The notes: generated from the letters alone by a model not told the origin. A DNA stretch of 47,711 nucleotides from Bacteroidia bacterium (GCA_020051175.1 JAGVJJ010000041.1:1-47711), one strand, 5' to 3'. Shown: positions 32,717 through 41,603, numbered from the stretch's first letter. Numbers and translations: made by a program.

Positions 32717-33076
32717 ATGCCATACAAAGAAACAGATATTACCAAATTATACTACTCCATTGGTGAAGTAGCTGAAATGTTTGACGTAAACACTTCACTG
32801 ATACGCTTTTGGGAGAAAGAGTTTGATATTATTAAGCCTAAAAAAAACAAAAAAGGCAACCGGCTGTTTACACCGGAAGACCTGGATAATTTTAAAGTTA
32901 TCTACAATCTTGTAAAAGAGCAGGGGCTTACCCTGGAAGGCGCTAAAAAATACCTGAAGGAAAACCGGAAAGCTGTTAAGCATGAATTTAAAGCCGAAAA
33001 AAGTCAAATAAGTGAGATTGAAAGCAAACTTAAATCGATAAAAAACAGGCTTCTTGAGTTGCAATCAGCATTATAA
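32717..33076 (+). CDS. MerR-family transcriptional regulator
   Basis: 119 aa. Winged HTH of the MerR type: YYSIGEVAEMFDVNTSLIRFWEKEFDIIKPKKNKKGNRLFTPEDLDNFKVIYNLVKEQGLTLEGAKKYL, followed by a short C-terminal coiled coil (~98-119, SEIESKLKSIKNRLLELQ) for dimerisation. No effector domain, no Cys for metal sensing. It lies after the M23 peptidase gene, separated by the palindromic element that forms its whole 5' leader. Target genes unknown. Confidence 0.93.
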   Translation: MPYKETDITKLYYSIGEVAEMFDVNTSLIRFWEKEFDIIKPKKNKKGNRLFTPEDLDNFKVIYNLVKEQGLTLEGAKKYLKENRKAVKHEFKAEKSQISEIESKLKSIKNRLLELQSAL

Positions 33077-33093
33077 TTTTCACAACACACTCA

Positions 33094-33801
33094 ATGTATA
33101 AGCAGCTGGTTATCATAACAATATATATCTTCACCCACTTCTCCCATATATTGGCTCAAACCCCATTTGAAGGAAAAATTGTGTATGATTTGCTTTATCC
33201 TACCACAATGGAAGAAGATCCAGTAACCAAGAAAAAAGCACCTAAAGAAAAGATGACAGTTACCATTTACCTGAAAGATCAGCTCATGCGTATGGAAACA
33301 AAAACAGCTACAGGAACAAGTGTGAATATCTGTGACGCAAAATCCGGAACCTGCACTGCACTTTCGGAGATGGATGGAAAAAAAACAGCAGTTGTAATGA
33401 GTCCGGAAGAAATAGAGGAAGAGGAAGATAATCATACCCCGGATGGAGAGAAGCCAAAGGCTATCAAGCTGGACGAAACCAAGGAGATAGCGGGTTATGT
33501 GTGCAAAAAAGAGAAAATTATCCTTTCAAAAAAAAGCTCTGAAACCCTTATGGTGTATTATACGGACAAAATAAAGTCCAATGCACTGAACAAAAACTTT
33601 TACTGGGTGCAAAGGCGTTGCAAGCGCATACAAGGCCTTGTTTTACAATATGAGGTGCAAAACGCCAAGGGAGAAGTAATTTACCAGTTAGTTGCCAAAG
33701 AAGTGTCTGCAGAACCTGTTGATTTTATAAAATTTACCATCCCCCAAGGCTATCAAGTGGCTGATTATGAGAAAGAAAAGAAGAGTGCAGGTAAAAGGTA
33801 A
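33094..33801 (+). CDS. Secreted DUF4412-type protein
   Basis: 235 aa. Signal peptide ~1-21 (SHILAQ). FEGKIVYDLLYP opens a beta-rich lipocalin/LolA-like fold, with DQLMRMETKT, KTAVVMSPEE, a conserved IAGYVCKKEKI segment and FTIPQGYQV near the end. This layout is that of DUF4412 (and the related GLPGLI) proteins, abundant exported proteins of unknown role in Bacteroidota. An acidic stretch (EEIEEEEDN) sits at ~109-117. It lies 17 bp after the MerR gene, so probably the same transcript. Confidence 0.8.
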   Translation: MYKQLVIITIYIFTHFSHILAQTPFEGKIVYDLLYPTTMEEDPVTKKKAPKEKMTVTIYLKDQLMRMETKTATGTSVNICDAKSGTCTALSEMDGKKTAVVMSPEEIEEEEDNHTPDGEKPKAIKLDETKEIAGYVCKKEKIILSKKSSETLMVYYTDKIKSNALNKNFYWVQRRCKRIQGLVLQYEVQNAKGEVIYQLVAKEVSAEPVDFIKFTIPQGYQVADYEKEKKSAGKR

Positions 33802-33899
33802 AATAAATCTACTGCATCCGCATTTTTCAACACTTTCAGGCTCCATGTAAAGTTTTCATTTCCTTTTCATTACCTGTTAATTACTATTCAAAACCCATA

Positions 33900-33930
33900 T
33901 TGACAAAGGGAGGAAATTTCAGTACTTTTG
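33900..33930 (+). promoter_or_regulatory. Bacteroidota promoter for the lamin-tail/TonB locus
   Basis: TTG at 33900-33902, a 20-nt spacer and TACTTTTG at 33923-33930: full consensus. Predicted leader of about 90 nt before ATG 34026. Confidence 0.75.
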
Positions 33931-34025
33931 CACCCGAATTTATTGATACGAATTTAGTCCATGGTTAAATTATTTTCGTCTCGCTAAACAACAACATTCT
34001 ATAAACACTTTTTAAAATCAAAAAA

Positions 34026-35042
34026 ATGAAAAAAATTTTACTTTCAGTTCTTGCCTTATCTGCTTACACTGCGGTTAACGCACAGTGTAATGACCTAATT
34101 ATCTCTGAATATGTGGAAGGAACAAACAACAACAAAGCATTAGAGATATATAATGCATCTTCTTCACCAATTAGCCTTGCCAACTATCGTATCTTAAGAC
34201 ATGATAACGGGAATGCATCCTTTACAGCTGTTCAGGGTGAAATGCAGCTACCTACAAATATCACTTTAGCCCCTTATCAGGCATATGTAATCGCCCTTAA
34301 TCTTACTGACCCCAATGGAACAGGTCAAAGCGCACCCATTGACCCAGCCCTACAGGCTGCTGCGGACACCTTATTGTGCCCAGGGTGTGGGCAAACGGGC
34401 CAGAGCCGCGTGATGTGCTTTAATGGTGACGATGCGTTATCATTGGAAAAAAATGTAGGTGGCACATGGACTAAAGTGGATATTTTCGCCTGTATTGGCG
34501 AGCAACCCTTAAATTCGAATGGTACAGACAGCCCTGTTGCAGGGTGGACTATTTTAGCTCCATACGAAAGTATGCCTGCTGGTTATGATTCAAACGTTGA
34601 TGGCCCTTATTATCTTCAATACTGGACCCAAGACAAAACGCTAAAACGTAAATCAACCATTACTTCTGGCGTTACTACAAATCCTGCGTTTCAAACATTT
34701 AATGCCTCTGTTCAGTGGGACTCTCTACCGGTAAATACATTCACAGGCCTAGGTGCACATGCATGCGACTGCAGTACTTCAGGGATTAATGACATAAAAA
34801 ATTCTTTTGTTTTCTCCATTTATCCAAACCCATCCTCGGCTTCTGTGAAAATAAAATCGAATACCAAAATAACAAAAGCTGTATTTTATGATGTATTAGG
34901 TAAAGAAGAAAAATCTGTTGTATCAACGACATCTATTTCCGGCAGCACTATTGACATCTCCAATCTTGCAAAAGGAATCTACTCTGTTGTTGTTTTTGAT
35001 GACAAAAATAACAGGTCGGTAACCCGGTTAATTATCAATTAG
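34026..35042 (+). CDS. Lamin-tail-domain protein with T9SS sorting domain
   Basis: 338 aa. Signal peptide 1-19 (TAVNAQ). Residues ~20-150 are a lamin tail domain (LIISEYVEGTNNNKALEIYNASSSPISLANYRI... LAPYQAYVIAL), the type found on secreted nucleases and phosphatases. The Cys-rich LLCPGCGQTGQSRVMCFNGDDALSLEKN is part of the same fold. A T9SS type A domain ends it (~255-338; FSIYPNPSSASVKI, GIYSVVVFDD, RLIIN). No catalytic domain is present, so it may be a binding or adhesion protein. Expressed from a strong promoter and followed by a terminator before the TonB receptor. Confidence 0.9.
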   Translation: MKKILLSVLALSAYTAVNAQCNDLIISEYVEGTNNNKALEIYNASSSPISLANYRILRHDNGNASFTAVQGEMQLPTNITLAPYQAYVIALNLTDPNGTGQSAPIDPALQAAADTLLCPGCGQTGQSRVMCFNGDDALSLEKNVGGTWTKVDIFACIGEQPLNSNGTDSPVAGWTILAPYESMPAGYDSNVDGPYYLQYWTQDKTLKRKSTITSGVTTNPAFQTFNASVQWDSLPVNTFTGLGAHACDCSTSGINDIKNSFVFSIYPNPSSASVKIKSNTKITKAVFYDVLGKEEKSVVSTTSISGSTIDISNLAKGIYSVVVFDDKNNRSVTRLIIN

Positions 35043-35054
35043 TGCTATAACTGC

Positions 35055-35081
35055 AAAGTCCCACGAAACACGTGGGACTTT
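35055..35081 (+). terminator. Intrinsic terminator
   Basis: Perfect 11-bp stem (35055-35065 with 35071-35081), 5-nt loop, followed by a T-run. Only 16 bp separate it from the TonB receptor ATG, so the receptor is probably transcribed by read-through or from a promoter I could not see. Confidence 0.85.
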
Positions 35082-35097
35082 TTTATAATCTATCTTT

Positions 35098-37809
35098 ATG
35101 CGCTTTTTATTCTCTTTCTTATTTCTTTCTGTTTTCAGTATCGCCTCTGCTCAAAAAAGCCAGATAAAAGGCACTGTTAAAGATGCCGTAACAAATGAAT
35201 CAATTGTTGGAGCTATTATTACCTATACAGAAGGAAAAGGTGTTGTTACTGACATTGACGGCACATTTTCTATCCAGCTGGACAGTGGCAGTTATACTAT
35301 AAAGGTTTCGTATGTTGGTTATAAACCTGCAGAAAAAGCAATTACGACAAAGGGTAAAACTATTGTTCTCGATTTTTCACTTTCTACCACAACACTTACA
35401 GAAGTAGAAGTTGTATCAGATATTGCTATTTCAAGGGAAACACCGGTAGCATTTTCAAATATTGACGCCAAAAAGATTCAGGAAGAATTAGGTGCCAGAG
35501 ATTTACCTTTGATTTTAAATTCTACACCAGGAGTATATGCCACCAGCCAGGGAGGGGGAGATGGAGATGCTCGTGTAAGTATCAGAGGTTTTAATTCTCA
35601 AAATGTACTTGTATTGTTAGATGGCATTCCTATGAATGATATGGTAAATGGAAGGGTTTTCTGGACAAACTGGTTTGGCCTTGATAATTTAACACGGGGA
35701 ACACAAGTTCAGCGGGGTTTAGGTGCATCCAAACTGGCCATTCCCGCCATAGGAGGCACAATAAACATTTTAACTGCCGGAATTGACTCCAAAAAAGAGA
35801 TTGTAGTAAAAAACGAATATGGTAACAACAACAATTACCGGATCGGACTAAGCTACTCTTCAGGACGATTGGCAAATGGCTGGGCTTTTAATCTTGCCGG
35901 TTCATACAAACGTAATGATGGCTGGTTTGACAACATGTGGAGTCGCATGTGGTTTTATTATGGAAAAGTGGAAAAGAGAATTGGTTCCCACTTATTAGGT
36001 TTCCAGGTGTTAGGGGCTCCACAAACTTCGGCACAGCGTGATTTTAGAGTAAGCTATGGTGTGGCAGCTTATAATAAACAGTTTGCCTATGATTTAGGGA
36101 TTGACACCGTAGGAAAAAAAGAATACGGTTGGAGATATAACCCCAGCTGGAATCTTTTAACACGAACCAGAGAAGGGGAAACAGCACCTAAAACATTTAA
36201 CACAAGTATTAACCAGTTTCACAAGCCTGTATTCTCATTAAAAGATTTTATTGCCGTTAATGAAAAACTTACTATCTCAACAATAGCGTATGCATCTTAT
36301 GGCAGAGGATATGGCACTCAGCTGGATGGTGGAAGTGGAGGAAATGCAATTGATCCTGCTAACGGTCAGCAAGCCATTCAAACAATCTATGATAATAATA
36401 GCTCTTCCAACCAGGTACTGCCTAGCGGAGAACACTTTTCAACTACCTGGGTAAGAAAAAATCACAATGATCATAACTGGTATGGAGCACTGGCTACAGC
36501 CAACTATGCTCTTACACCAAACATTAATATTTCAGGCGGGTTAGACGGGAGGCTGTACAGAGGATTTGTATACAGCACTATTGGCGACCTGCTGGGAGGA
36601 GATGTAACAAAAAATGCAGGAAATGCTGACCAGAACAGCCCAGCATCAAACAAGCTGTCTGGCGACAAGTATGTGCAGAATATTGAACGTTTCGTCAGAT
36701 GGACTGGCGCATTTGCCATGGCCGAATACAAAAAAGATAAGTGGTCTGGTTTTGTAAATTTAAGCTCTGCGGTGAGTTGGTACAAACAACAAAACCACTT
36801 CCTGAAAAAACAACTTGAAATAGGCGATACCACCTTACTGATAGGTTATAATGATGTTATCACCTATCAAGGCCAAACATATGATAGAAATTCTTCCGGC
36901 TTAAAAGTAAATCAGACAGATTGGAAACAGTTAGTTGGTTATACGATTAAAGCAGGAGCGAATTATAATCTTACCGAATATATGAATGTTTTTGTGAATA
37001 TTGGTCATTTAAACAGAGCTCCTTTTATAACTTTTGTTTACAGAGCCGATAATAAGGTCTTTGATAAAGTAAACAATGAGATAATTAATTCTGCCGAACT
37101 GGGATATAGCTTTGCCAATACCAAATTTTCAGGAAACGTAAACGGATATTATACTTTATGGAATAACAGACCCACTACAGCTACTTTTACAATAAGCGGT
37201 GACCCATATAGCACTACAGCAACCGGAATGAATGCAAGACATACGGGAATTGAATTTGACGGCAGCTATAAAATTTTTTCTAAATTAATCCTTGAGGGGA
37301 TGGTAAACATTGCTGATTGGGAGTGGACATCCATGGCGACTGCTACAATAGTTGACGATAACGGTAATGTAGTTGGTGAACAGAAGTTTGATCCTAGTGG
37401 CGTTAAAGTAGGCGATGCCGCACAAATTACATATGCTGCCGGAATACGTTATGAGCCGATTGAGAAGCTTTACATAAAACCACAGTTTAATTATTTTGGC
37501 AAAAATTACTCAAACTTTAGTCCTGATGCATTGGTGATTACTAATAATGCAACCAATTATGGCCCCAATACGGGCCGTCAGTCCTGGAGAATGCCGGATT
37601 ATTTTCTTATAGATTTAAATGCAGGTTACGGATTTAATGTTTGGAAAATGAAACTGGATGTACGCGCTTCTGTCATCAATGCTTTAAATACTTTCTATAT
37701 TTCTGATGCGCAAAACAATCAGGTGAACAATGATTTTAATGCTGCGGCTGCAACTGTTAATGTGGGTATGGGGCGCAGATGGCAAGTATCATTAGTAGCA
37801 ACTTTTTAA
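35098..37809 (+). CDS. TonB-dependent outer-membrane receptor with carboxypeptidase-like N-domain
   Basis: 903 aa. Signal peptide 1-18. Residues ~22-100 are a carboxypeptidase-regulatory-like domain (IKGTVKDAVTNESIVGAIITY...GSYTIKVSYVGYKPAEK), followed by the plug (~110-225: DLPLILNSTPGVYATSQGG, RVSIRGFNSQNVLVLLDGIPMNDMVNG, GASKLAIPAIGGTINILTA) and a 22-strand-type barrel ending MGRRWQVSLVATF. No SusD-like partner is adjacent, so it is a CirA/FecA-like rather than a SusC pair. Substrate unknown. It is followed by a small lipoprotein 7 bp downstream, probably its partner. Confidence 0.95.
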   Translation: MRFLFSFLFLSVFSIASAQKSQIKGTVKDAVTNESIVGAIITYTEGKGVVTDIDGTFSIQLDSGSYTIKVSYVGYKPAEKAITTKGKTIVLDFSLSTTTLTEVEVVSDIAISRETPVAFSNIDAKKIQEELGARDLPLILNSTPGVYATSQGGGDGDARVSIRGFNSQNVLVLLDGIPMNDMVNGRVFWTNWFGLDNLTRGTQVQRGLGASKLAIPAIGGTINILTAGIDSKKEIVVKNEYGNNNNYRIGLSYSSGRLANGWAFNLAGSYKRNDGWFDNMWSRMWFYYGKVEKRIGSHLLGFQVLGAPQTSAQRDFRVSYGVAAYNKQFAYDLGIDTVGKKEYGWRYNPSWNLLTRTREGETAPKTFNTSINQFHKPVFSLKDFIAVNEKLTISTIAYASYGRGYGTQLDGGSGGNAIDPANGQQAIQTIYDNNSSSNQVLPSGEHFSTTWVRKNHNDHNWYGALATANYALTPNINISGGLDGRLYRGFVYSTIGDLLGGDVTKNAGNADQNSPASNKLSGDKYVQNIERFVRWTGAFAMAEYKKDKWSGFVNLSSAVSWYKQQNHFLKKQLEIGDTTLLIGYNDVITYQGQTYDRNSSGLKVNQTDWKQLVGYTIKAGANYNLTEYMNVFVNIGHLNRAPFITFVYRADNKVFDKVNNEIINSAELGYSFANTKFSGNVNGYYTLWNNRPTTATFTISGDPYSTTATGMNARHTGIEFDGSYKIFSKLILEGMVNIADWEWTSMATATIVDDNGNVVGEQKFDPSGVKVGDAAQITYAAGIRYEPIEKLYIKPQFNYFGKNYSNFSPDALVITNNATNYGPNTGRQSWRMPDYFLIDLNAGYGFNVWKMKLDVRASVINALNTFYISDAQNNQVNNDFNAAAATVNVGMGRRWQVSLVATF

Positions 37810-37816
37810 TATTATT

Positions 37817-38257
37817 ATGATGATGACTTCATATAAAATAATCGCTGTTTTATTTTCTTTAGTTCTTTTAACGAATTGTAAAAAAGAAAACCGGATAAAT
37901 AAAGAATTGGAGGGAGCGTGGTCAATAACTAGTTATAATAGGGCAAACGGTCTTGTAAAAACGGATTTTTCGGAGGAAAATATGTCACTGGAATTCAGTA
38001 AATACAAAAACGCATATACTCGTACCATGCAAGGCGTTCTTGTAACTGACTACCAGGATCCGACTATAACTGATACAAGAGACACATTCTCGTATGATTT
38101 GAAAGGTGAAGAATTTGTAATAACAAAAATTAAAGCAGGTTCTAAGTTCACTACACTTATGAAAAACCGGTTTACAATAACGGAATATAAAAACAACAAG
38201 TTCGAGCTCGCAAGGATAGATAGCTCAAGTCTGTATATCAAGGCAGTAAAAAAATAA
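37817..38257 (+). CDS. Small lipoprotein, lipocalin-like
   Basis: 146 aa; lipobox LLTNC21 after MMMTSYKIIAVLF. The mature part (KELEGAWSITSYNRANG... FVITKIKAGSKFTTLMKNRFTITEYKNNKFELARID) has the GxWxI start and strand pattern of Bacteroidota lipocalin-like lipoproteins. It lies 7 bp after the TonB receptor and is probably co-expressed as its surface or periplasmic partner (inference). Three consecutive ATG codons make the exact start uncertain by two residues. Confidence 0.75.
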   Translation: MMMTSYKIIAVLFSLVLLTNCKKENRINKELEGAWSITSYNRANGLVKTDFSEENMSLEFSKYKNAYTRTMQGVLVTDYQDPTITDTRDTFSYDLKGEEFVITKIKAGSKFTTLMKNRFTITEYKNNKFELARIDSSSLYIKAVKK

Positions 38258-38301
38258 ATAAATACGGGAAATCAGCTGGTGTTGTGCTAAAAACATAACC
38301 A

Positions 38302-38964
38302 TTACGGCAAAGCTACACTCAACTGCTTTATTTCCCCCAGCATCACTGTCCAGACCCTGCTACTATCTGCACCAAACTGCTTTTGCACCTGCTGGATAAC
38401 TGTTTCTGCTTTAAATGTAGCCATGGTGCTGAAAACATCTTTTCCTCCCAAAAATCTTTTTATACTCACATCAGCAGTTACCGAACCCTGGTAAAGACCT
38501 TTTTCCTTCTGTTCCGGTTCTTTCACTTTTACATAAAGTACTTTTATTTTCACCGAATCGTACTTTGAATTGTAAACCTCTTCTGCAAATTCAAAGAGCG
38601 GCCTGCGCTTTTCCTGCGCCTCTGAAATACCTGCCTCAATGTTTACTATAGTATCTATAAACAACTTCATCATTTGCTGTTGTGCAGCCAGCCGCATTTC
38701 TTTATTGAATGTCTTATTCGATATTATTCCGGTATAATCGATGAAATCGTCCAGCTTTTGCTGTCCGCGCTGCTGGAATGCATGCAATTGCTCCCTGCTC
38801 AGAGAATCTGACTCAAAAGCTTCCTCAAGCATTTCTTCTTTCAAGGCTTTCGCCTCCACATCGCCCAACTCCATCTCTTCACGGGATGCGTTATTGCAAG
38901 ACACTAGTAAACAAACACTTACAATCAAAAGCGGGTTTAAACGAATCCTGAACCTATTTTTCAT
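38302..38964 (-). CDS. Hypothetical lipoprotein
   Basis: 220 aa; lipobox LLVSC23 followed by NNASREEMELGDVEAK. Largely helical (~30-110), then a beta-rich end (KIKVLYVKVKEPEQKEKGLYQGSVTADVSIK...). No family recognised. Its start overlaps the stop of the upstream membrane protein by 4 bp (ATGA), so the two are coupled. The first mature residues are close to those of the DUF4349 lipoprotein at 41604 (CNTASREDM). Confidence 0.7.
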   Translation of the reverse strand: MKNRFRIRLNPLLIVSVCLLVSCNNASREEMELGDVEAKALKEEMLEEAFESDSLSREQLHAFQQRGQQKLDDFIDYTGIISNKTFNKEMRLAAQQQMMKLFIDTIVNIEAGISEAQEKRRPLFEFAEEVYNSKYDSVKIKVLYVKVKEPEQKEKGLYQGSVTADVSIKRFLGGKDVFSTMATFKAETVIQQVQKQFGADSSRVWTVMLGEIKQLSVALP

Positions 38965-39947
38965 TTTCCTGTATCTTTTTGAGTAAAACGGAGAACCGAA
39001 ATGCGGCCACCTGCATAGTTTGTTTCCATAATTTCAACGTTTTTTAAACTTTGAAGGGGCATAGTTAGCTTGTTTACAAATTCTTCCTTGTTGTACATTT
39101 CCATACCGCTTCCATCTTCATATACTTGGTATATTTTTGCATCGGCAGCAATCATGTCGTCCAGCTGCTTTCTTCTTGTTATCCAGTCGTTTACACTTGA
39201 AGTGGAAAAAAAATGGATCATTAATGCATAATCATTGGTTTTCAGTACAATTTGCTCATTCGTGCTTTTTTGTGTCAACGAACGGGTTATTGTATCCGGC
39301 TGATAGTAAGGAGATTGTATTGAATAGCGAATAAACTTATCTGATGTTTTATACTCAAAACACCCACCTTTACAAGCAACAGGCAATGGTGACTCTTTTT
39401 CTTTCAATATACGTACTTCTATTTTTGCGTTTTCTATCAGATTGCTGCCATTTAAACCGGAAAAACAGGCCGAATAAGTACTTTTTTGTTTAAAAATCAG
39501 CAGAAATGCAATAAAAATTGAAATAATTGAGCCTAAAATCACAAAAACGGCTCTTTTTTTATTCAAAAAACTTCTTTTTTCCTGTTTTATCTCTTTCACT
39601 TCTCCTATCGGCTTCAACGGATTTTGCTCCGCTTTTACCTCATTTTCTTTTGTAGAATGCTGTTTCTGATTTACAAAATCTCTCCAGTCTTGATAACCAG
39701 CATATTGGCTCAACATATTGAGCATGTCAATACGGGGTAATTTTTCGTTTCTGGACTTAATATGCGTGTAGAACCACTTTTCGCTGATACGGCCCTTTAC
39801 CTTTTTGATGAGCTCTTCCTGGAAATTAACAATGTCCTGTCCCTTCCACTCCTCAACCGGCAGCTGGCAGGAAGGATAGGTAATACCGTAAGTATCCGCA
39901 ATTTCCTTTTTTAAAAGTTCAAACCAATGGTGATCCGCTAAAGACAT
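38961..39947 (-). CDS. Single-pass membrane protein with HTH-like N-terminal region
   Basis: 328 aa from ATG 39945-39947 (a TTG 54 bp upstream is also in frame but leads through residues that look untranslated). Cytosolic N-terminal ~110 residues contain GRISEKWFYTHIKSRNEKLPRIDMLNMLSQYAGYQDWRDFV, a pattern I have seen in Bacteroidota membrane proteins but cannot name. One membrane helix (~132-152) is followed by a ~175-residue extracytoplasmic domain with three Cys. Coupled to the lipoprotein downstream. The shape (cytosolic helical domain, helix, sensor domain) suggests signal transduction, unproven. Confidence 0.65.
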   Translation of the reverse strand: MSLADHHWFELLKKEIADTYGITYPSCQLPVEEWKGQDIVNFQEELIKKVKGRISEKWFYTHIKSRNEKLPRIDMLNMLSQYAGYQDWRDFVNQKQHSTKENEVKAEQNPLKPIGEVKEIKQEKRSFLNKKRAVFVILGSIISIFIAFLLIFKQKSTYSACFSGLNGSNLIENAKIEVRILKEKESPLPVACKGGCFEYKTSDKFIRYSIQSPYYQPDTITRSLTQKSTNEQIVLKTNDYALMIHFFSTSSVNDWITRRKQLDDMIAADAKIYQVYEDGSGMEMYNKEEFVNKLTMPLQSLKNVEIMETNYAGGRISVLRFTQKDTGK

Positions 39948-40023
39948 CGGGGGTAAAAGTAAGACTTTTTGCAATGCGTGTTCTTGTAAAACACCTAACA
40001 AAGATTGTAAAATAGGGGGATTA

Positions 40024-40575
40024 TTATCTCTTGCCTTTTTTAGGTATTTTATAACCTATTGCTTTTCTTGGAAGATTATCTTGCTTTTTTTCTGTCAATT
40101 CTTCCAAATATTGAAATAACAGCTCTACATTTTTTGTGTTGTTTTCCGTTTTTGTCATTAGCTTTTCAATAGCTAAACGGATTTCGGTGTTGTCCGTAAA
40201 TATTTGCCGAAGCGCCACAAAAGCCCGCATTATAGCTATATTCATTGCTTTTGCCTGCTTGCTTTTTAACACACTGGAAAGCATTGCTACGCCAGTTTCT
40301 GTAAAGGCAAAGGGATAAGATCCACCAAGGTTCTGTTTAGAAGGGATCACATTTTGTGATACCATTATTTCTATTTCAGTATCAGTAAGGACGAACATAA
40401 AGTCATCCGGAAATAAGTCCTTATTTCTACGTACTGCTTGTTTTAAAGCCCTTGTTTCCACTCCGTAAAGCTCTGCCAGATGAACATCAAGCATTACCTT
40501 ATGCTTACGAACATAAAAAATCTTGTTCATTATAACATCACTTGGTATCACCGATGACTCGCTCTTTTTATTCAT
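40024..40575 (-). CDS. ORF6N domain protein
   Basis: 183 aa. The ORF6N domain covers ~12-95 (IFYVRKHKVMLDVHLAELYGVETRALKQAVRRNKDLFPDDFMFVLTDTE... SYPFAFTETGVAMLSSVLKS), followed by AKAMNIAIMRAFVALR and a charged helical tail. ORF6N is a DNA-binding domain (KilA-N related) of phage and chromosomal regulators. No other phage gene is near, so this is a stand-alone copy. A 33-bp near-perfect palindrome 31 bp upstream of the start is a candidate autoregulatory operator. Target genes unknown. Confidence 0.9.
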   Translation of the reverse strand: MNKKSESSVIPSDVIMNKIFYVRKHKVMLDVHLAELYGVETRALKQAVRRNKDLFPDDFMFVLTDTEIEIMVSQNVIPSKQNLGGSYPFAFTETGVAMLSSVLKSKQAKAMNIAIMRAFVALRQIFTDNTEIRLAIEKLMTKTENNTKNVELLFQYLEELTEKKQDNLPRKAIGYKIPKKGKR

Positions 40576-40605
40576 TGCTTTTGATTTGAAGTATCCTATA
40601 TTCCG

Positions 40606-40638
40606 GTATAAGGTATCACAAATTGTGATACCTTATAC
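40606..40638. promoter_or_regulatory. 33-bp palindrome upstream of the ORF6N gene
   Basis: Perfect 16-bp arms (40606-40621 and 40623-40638) about one central base; core GGTATCACAA-a-TTGTGATACC. Size and position fit an operator for a dimeric regulator; a plain hairpin is the alternative. Confidence 0.6.
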
Positions 40639-40773
40639 TGAAAGTGCTTTTGAACAGATTGTGTCTGGCAAATCTATTTACTATTTTTTTAATAAGTAAA
40701 AAAGAACGAGCTTATTTAAAGTTTACCACCGATGAACGAGGTACTATTTTTCTGAAGCCGCCCCTATAAGTGG

Positions 40774-40793
40774 TTTGTAAAACATTTTACAAA
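40774..40793. repeat. Small palindrome TTTGTAAAA-CA-TTTTACAAA
   Basis: Perfect 9-bp arms with a 2-nt centre, about 80 bp before the TIGR02117 start. Possible operator; AT-rich, so chance cannot be excluded. Confidence 0.35.
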
Positions 40794-40835
40794 GCCTTTA
40801 CAAGCGTTTTTCTTCCCTTCGCTGCAATATCAGTC

Positions 40836-40843
40836 TACGTTTG
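40836..40843 (+). promoter_or_regulatory. Possible -7 box for the TIGR02117 gene
   Basis: TACGTTTG, a TAnnTTTG match, 31 bp before ATG 40875; supports that start over the GTG at 40770. No -33 TTG at the usual distance. Confidence 0.35.
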
Positions 40844-40874
40844 TACCATCATTTCCACCTTAATTATCAGCGGT

Positions 40875-41564
40875 ATGAAAAAAGTCCTTCACAAATCGGC
40901 AGGTTATGTATGTTATACATTCCTGGGAATTATCTGTTTTCTGTTAGCTTATGCCGCTCTGGCATTTATTATGGCCAATATTCCATGTAACAGAAGTTTC
41001 AAAAACGCTGAAGACGGAGTTGAAATCTACATTCTCTCCAATGGGATTCATACCGACATTGTTGTTCCTGCAAAAAATGAATATGCCGACTGGACCAATG
41101 AAATTGACCTTAATAACACGGTTTCCAAAAACAGGAGCATCAAATTGATTGGCTTTGGATGGGGGGATAAAGGGTTTTACCTGGACACGAAAACCTGGGG
41201 GGATCTAAAATTCAGCACCGCCTTTAAAGCCATGTTTTGGCTTGGTTCATCAGCCATGCATGTTAGTACTTACAAATCCTTAAAGGAAGGGGAAAAGTGT
41301 AAAAAAATAAAAATAAGTATCGAAAGCTATAAAAAACTGGTGTTGTATATAAAAGCCAGCTTTTTAAGAAATACTGAAAACACTATCCTCTGCATTCCTA
41401 ATCAACATTACGGCAGCAATGATGCTTTCTATGAAGCAAGAGGTGTTTACAGCCTCTTTTTTACCTGCAACACCTGGACCAATGACGGACTGAAATATTG
41501 TGGTGTAAAAACCTGTATATGGACTCCTTTTGATAAAGGTATACTGAAGCAACTTCCGGAATAA
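40875..41564 (+). CDS. TIGR02117 (DUF2459) family protein
   Basis: 229 aa from ATG 40875. N-terminal hydrophobic anchor (~9-33), then the family signature IYILSNGIHTDIVVPAKN...DWTNEIDL, GFGWGDKGFYLDTKTWGDL, and FFTCNTWTNDGLKYCGVKTCIWTPFDKGI near the end. The conserved His/Cys/Asn residues recall papain-like or NlpC-like folds, but no activity is established for the family. It precedes the DUF4349 gene by 39 bp and may be co-transcribed. Confidence 0.85.
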   Translation: MKKVLHKSAGYVCYTFLGIICFLLAYAALAFIMANIPCNRSFKNAEDGVEIYILSNGIHTDIVVPAKNEYADWTNEIDLNNTVSKNRSIKLIGFGWGDKGFYLDTKTWGDLKFSTAFKAMFWLGSSAMHVSTYKSLKEGEKCKKIKISIESYKKLVLYIKASFLRNTENTILCIPNQHYGSNDAFYEARGVYSLFFTCNTWTNDGLKYCGVKTCIWTPFDKGILKQLPE

Positions 41565-41603
41565 TACGATTTAAATTTTATATAAACCCTAATCAATTCA
41601 CTT

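Noticed and set aside
40024..40575. Prophage remnant because of ORF6N
   Set aside because: No integrase, structural or lysis genes nearby; stand-alone ORF6N genes are common in Bacteroidota.
40770..40874. GTG start 35 codons before the TIGR02117 ATG
   Set aside because: It would add a second hydrophobic stretch across a palindrome and a -7-like box; ATG 40875 fits the family better.
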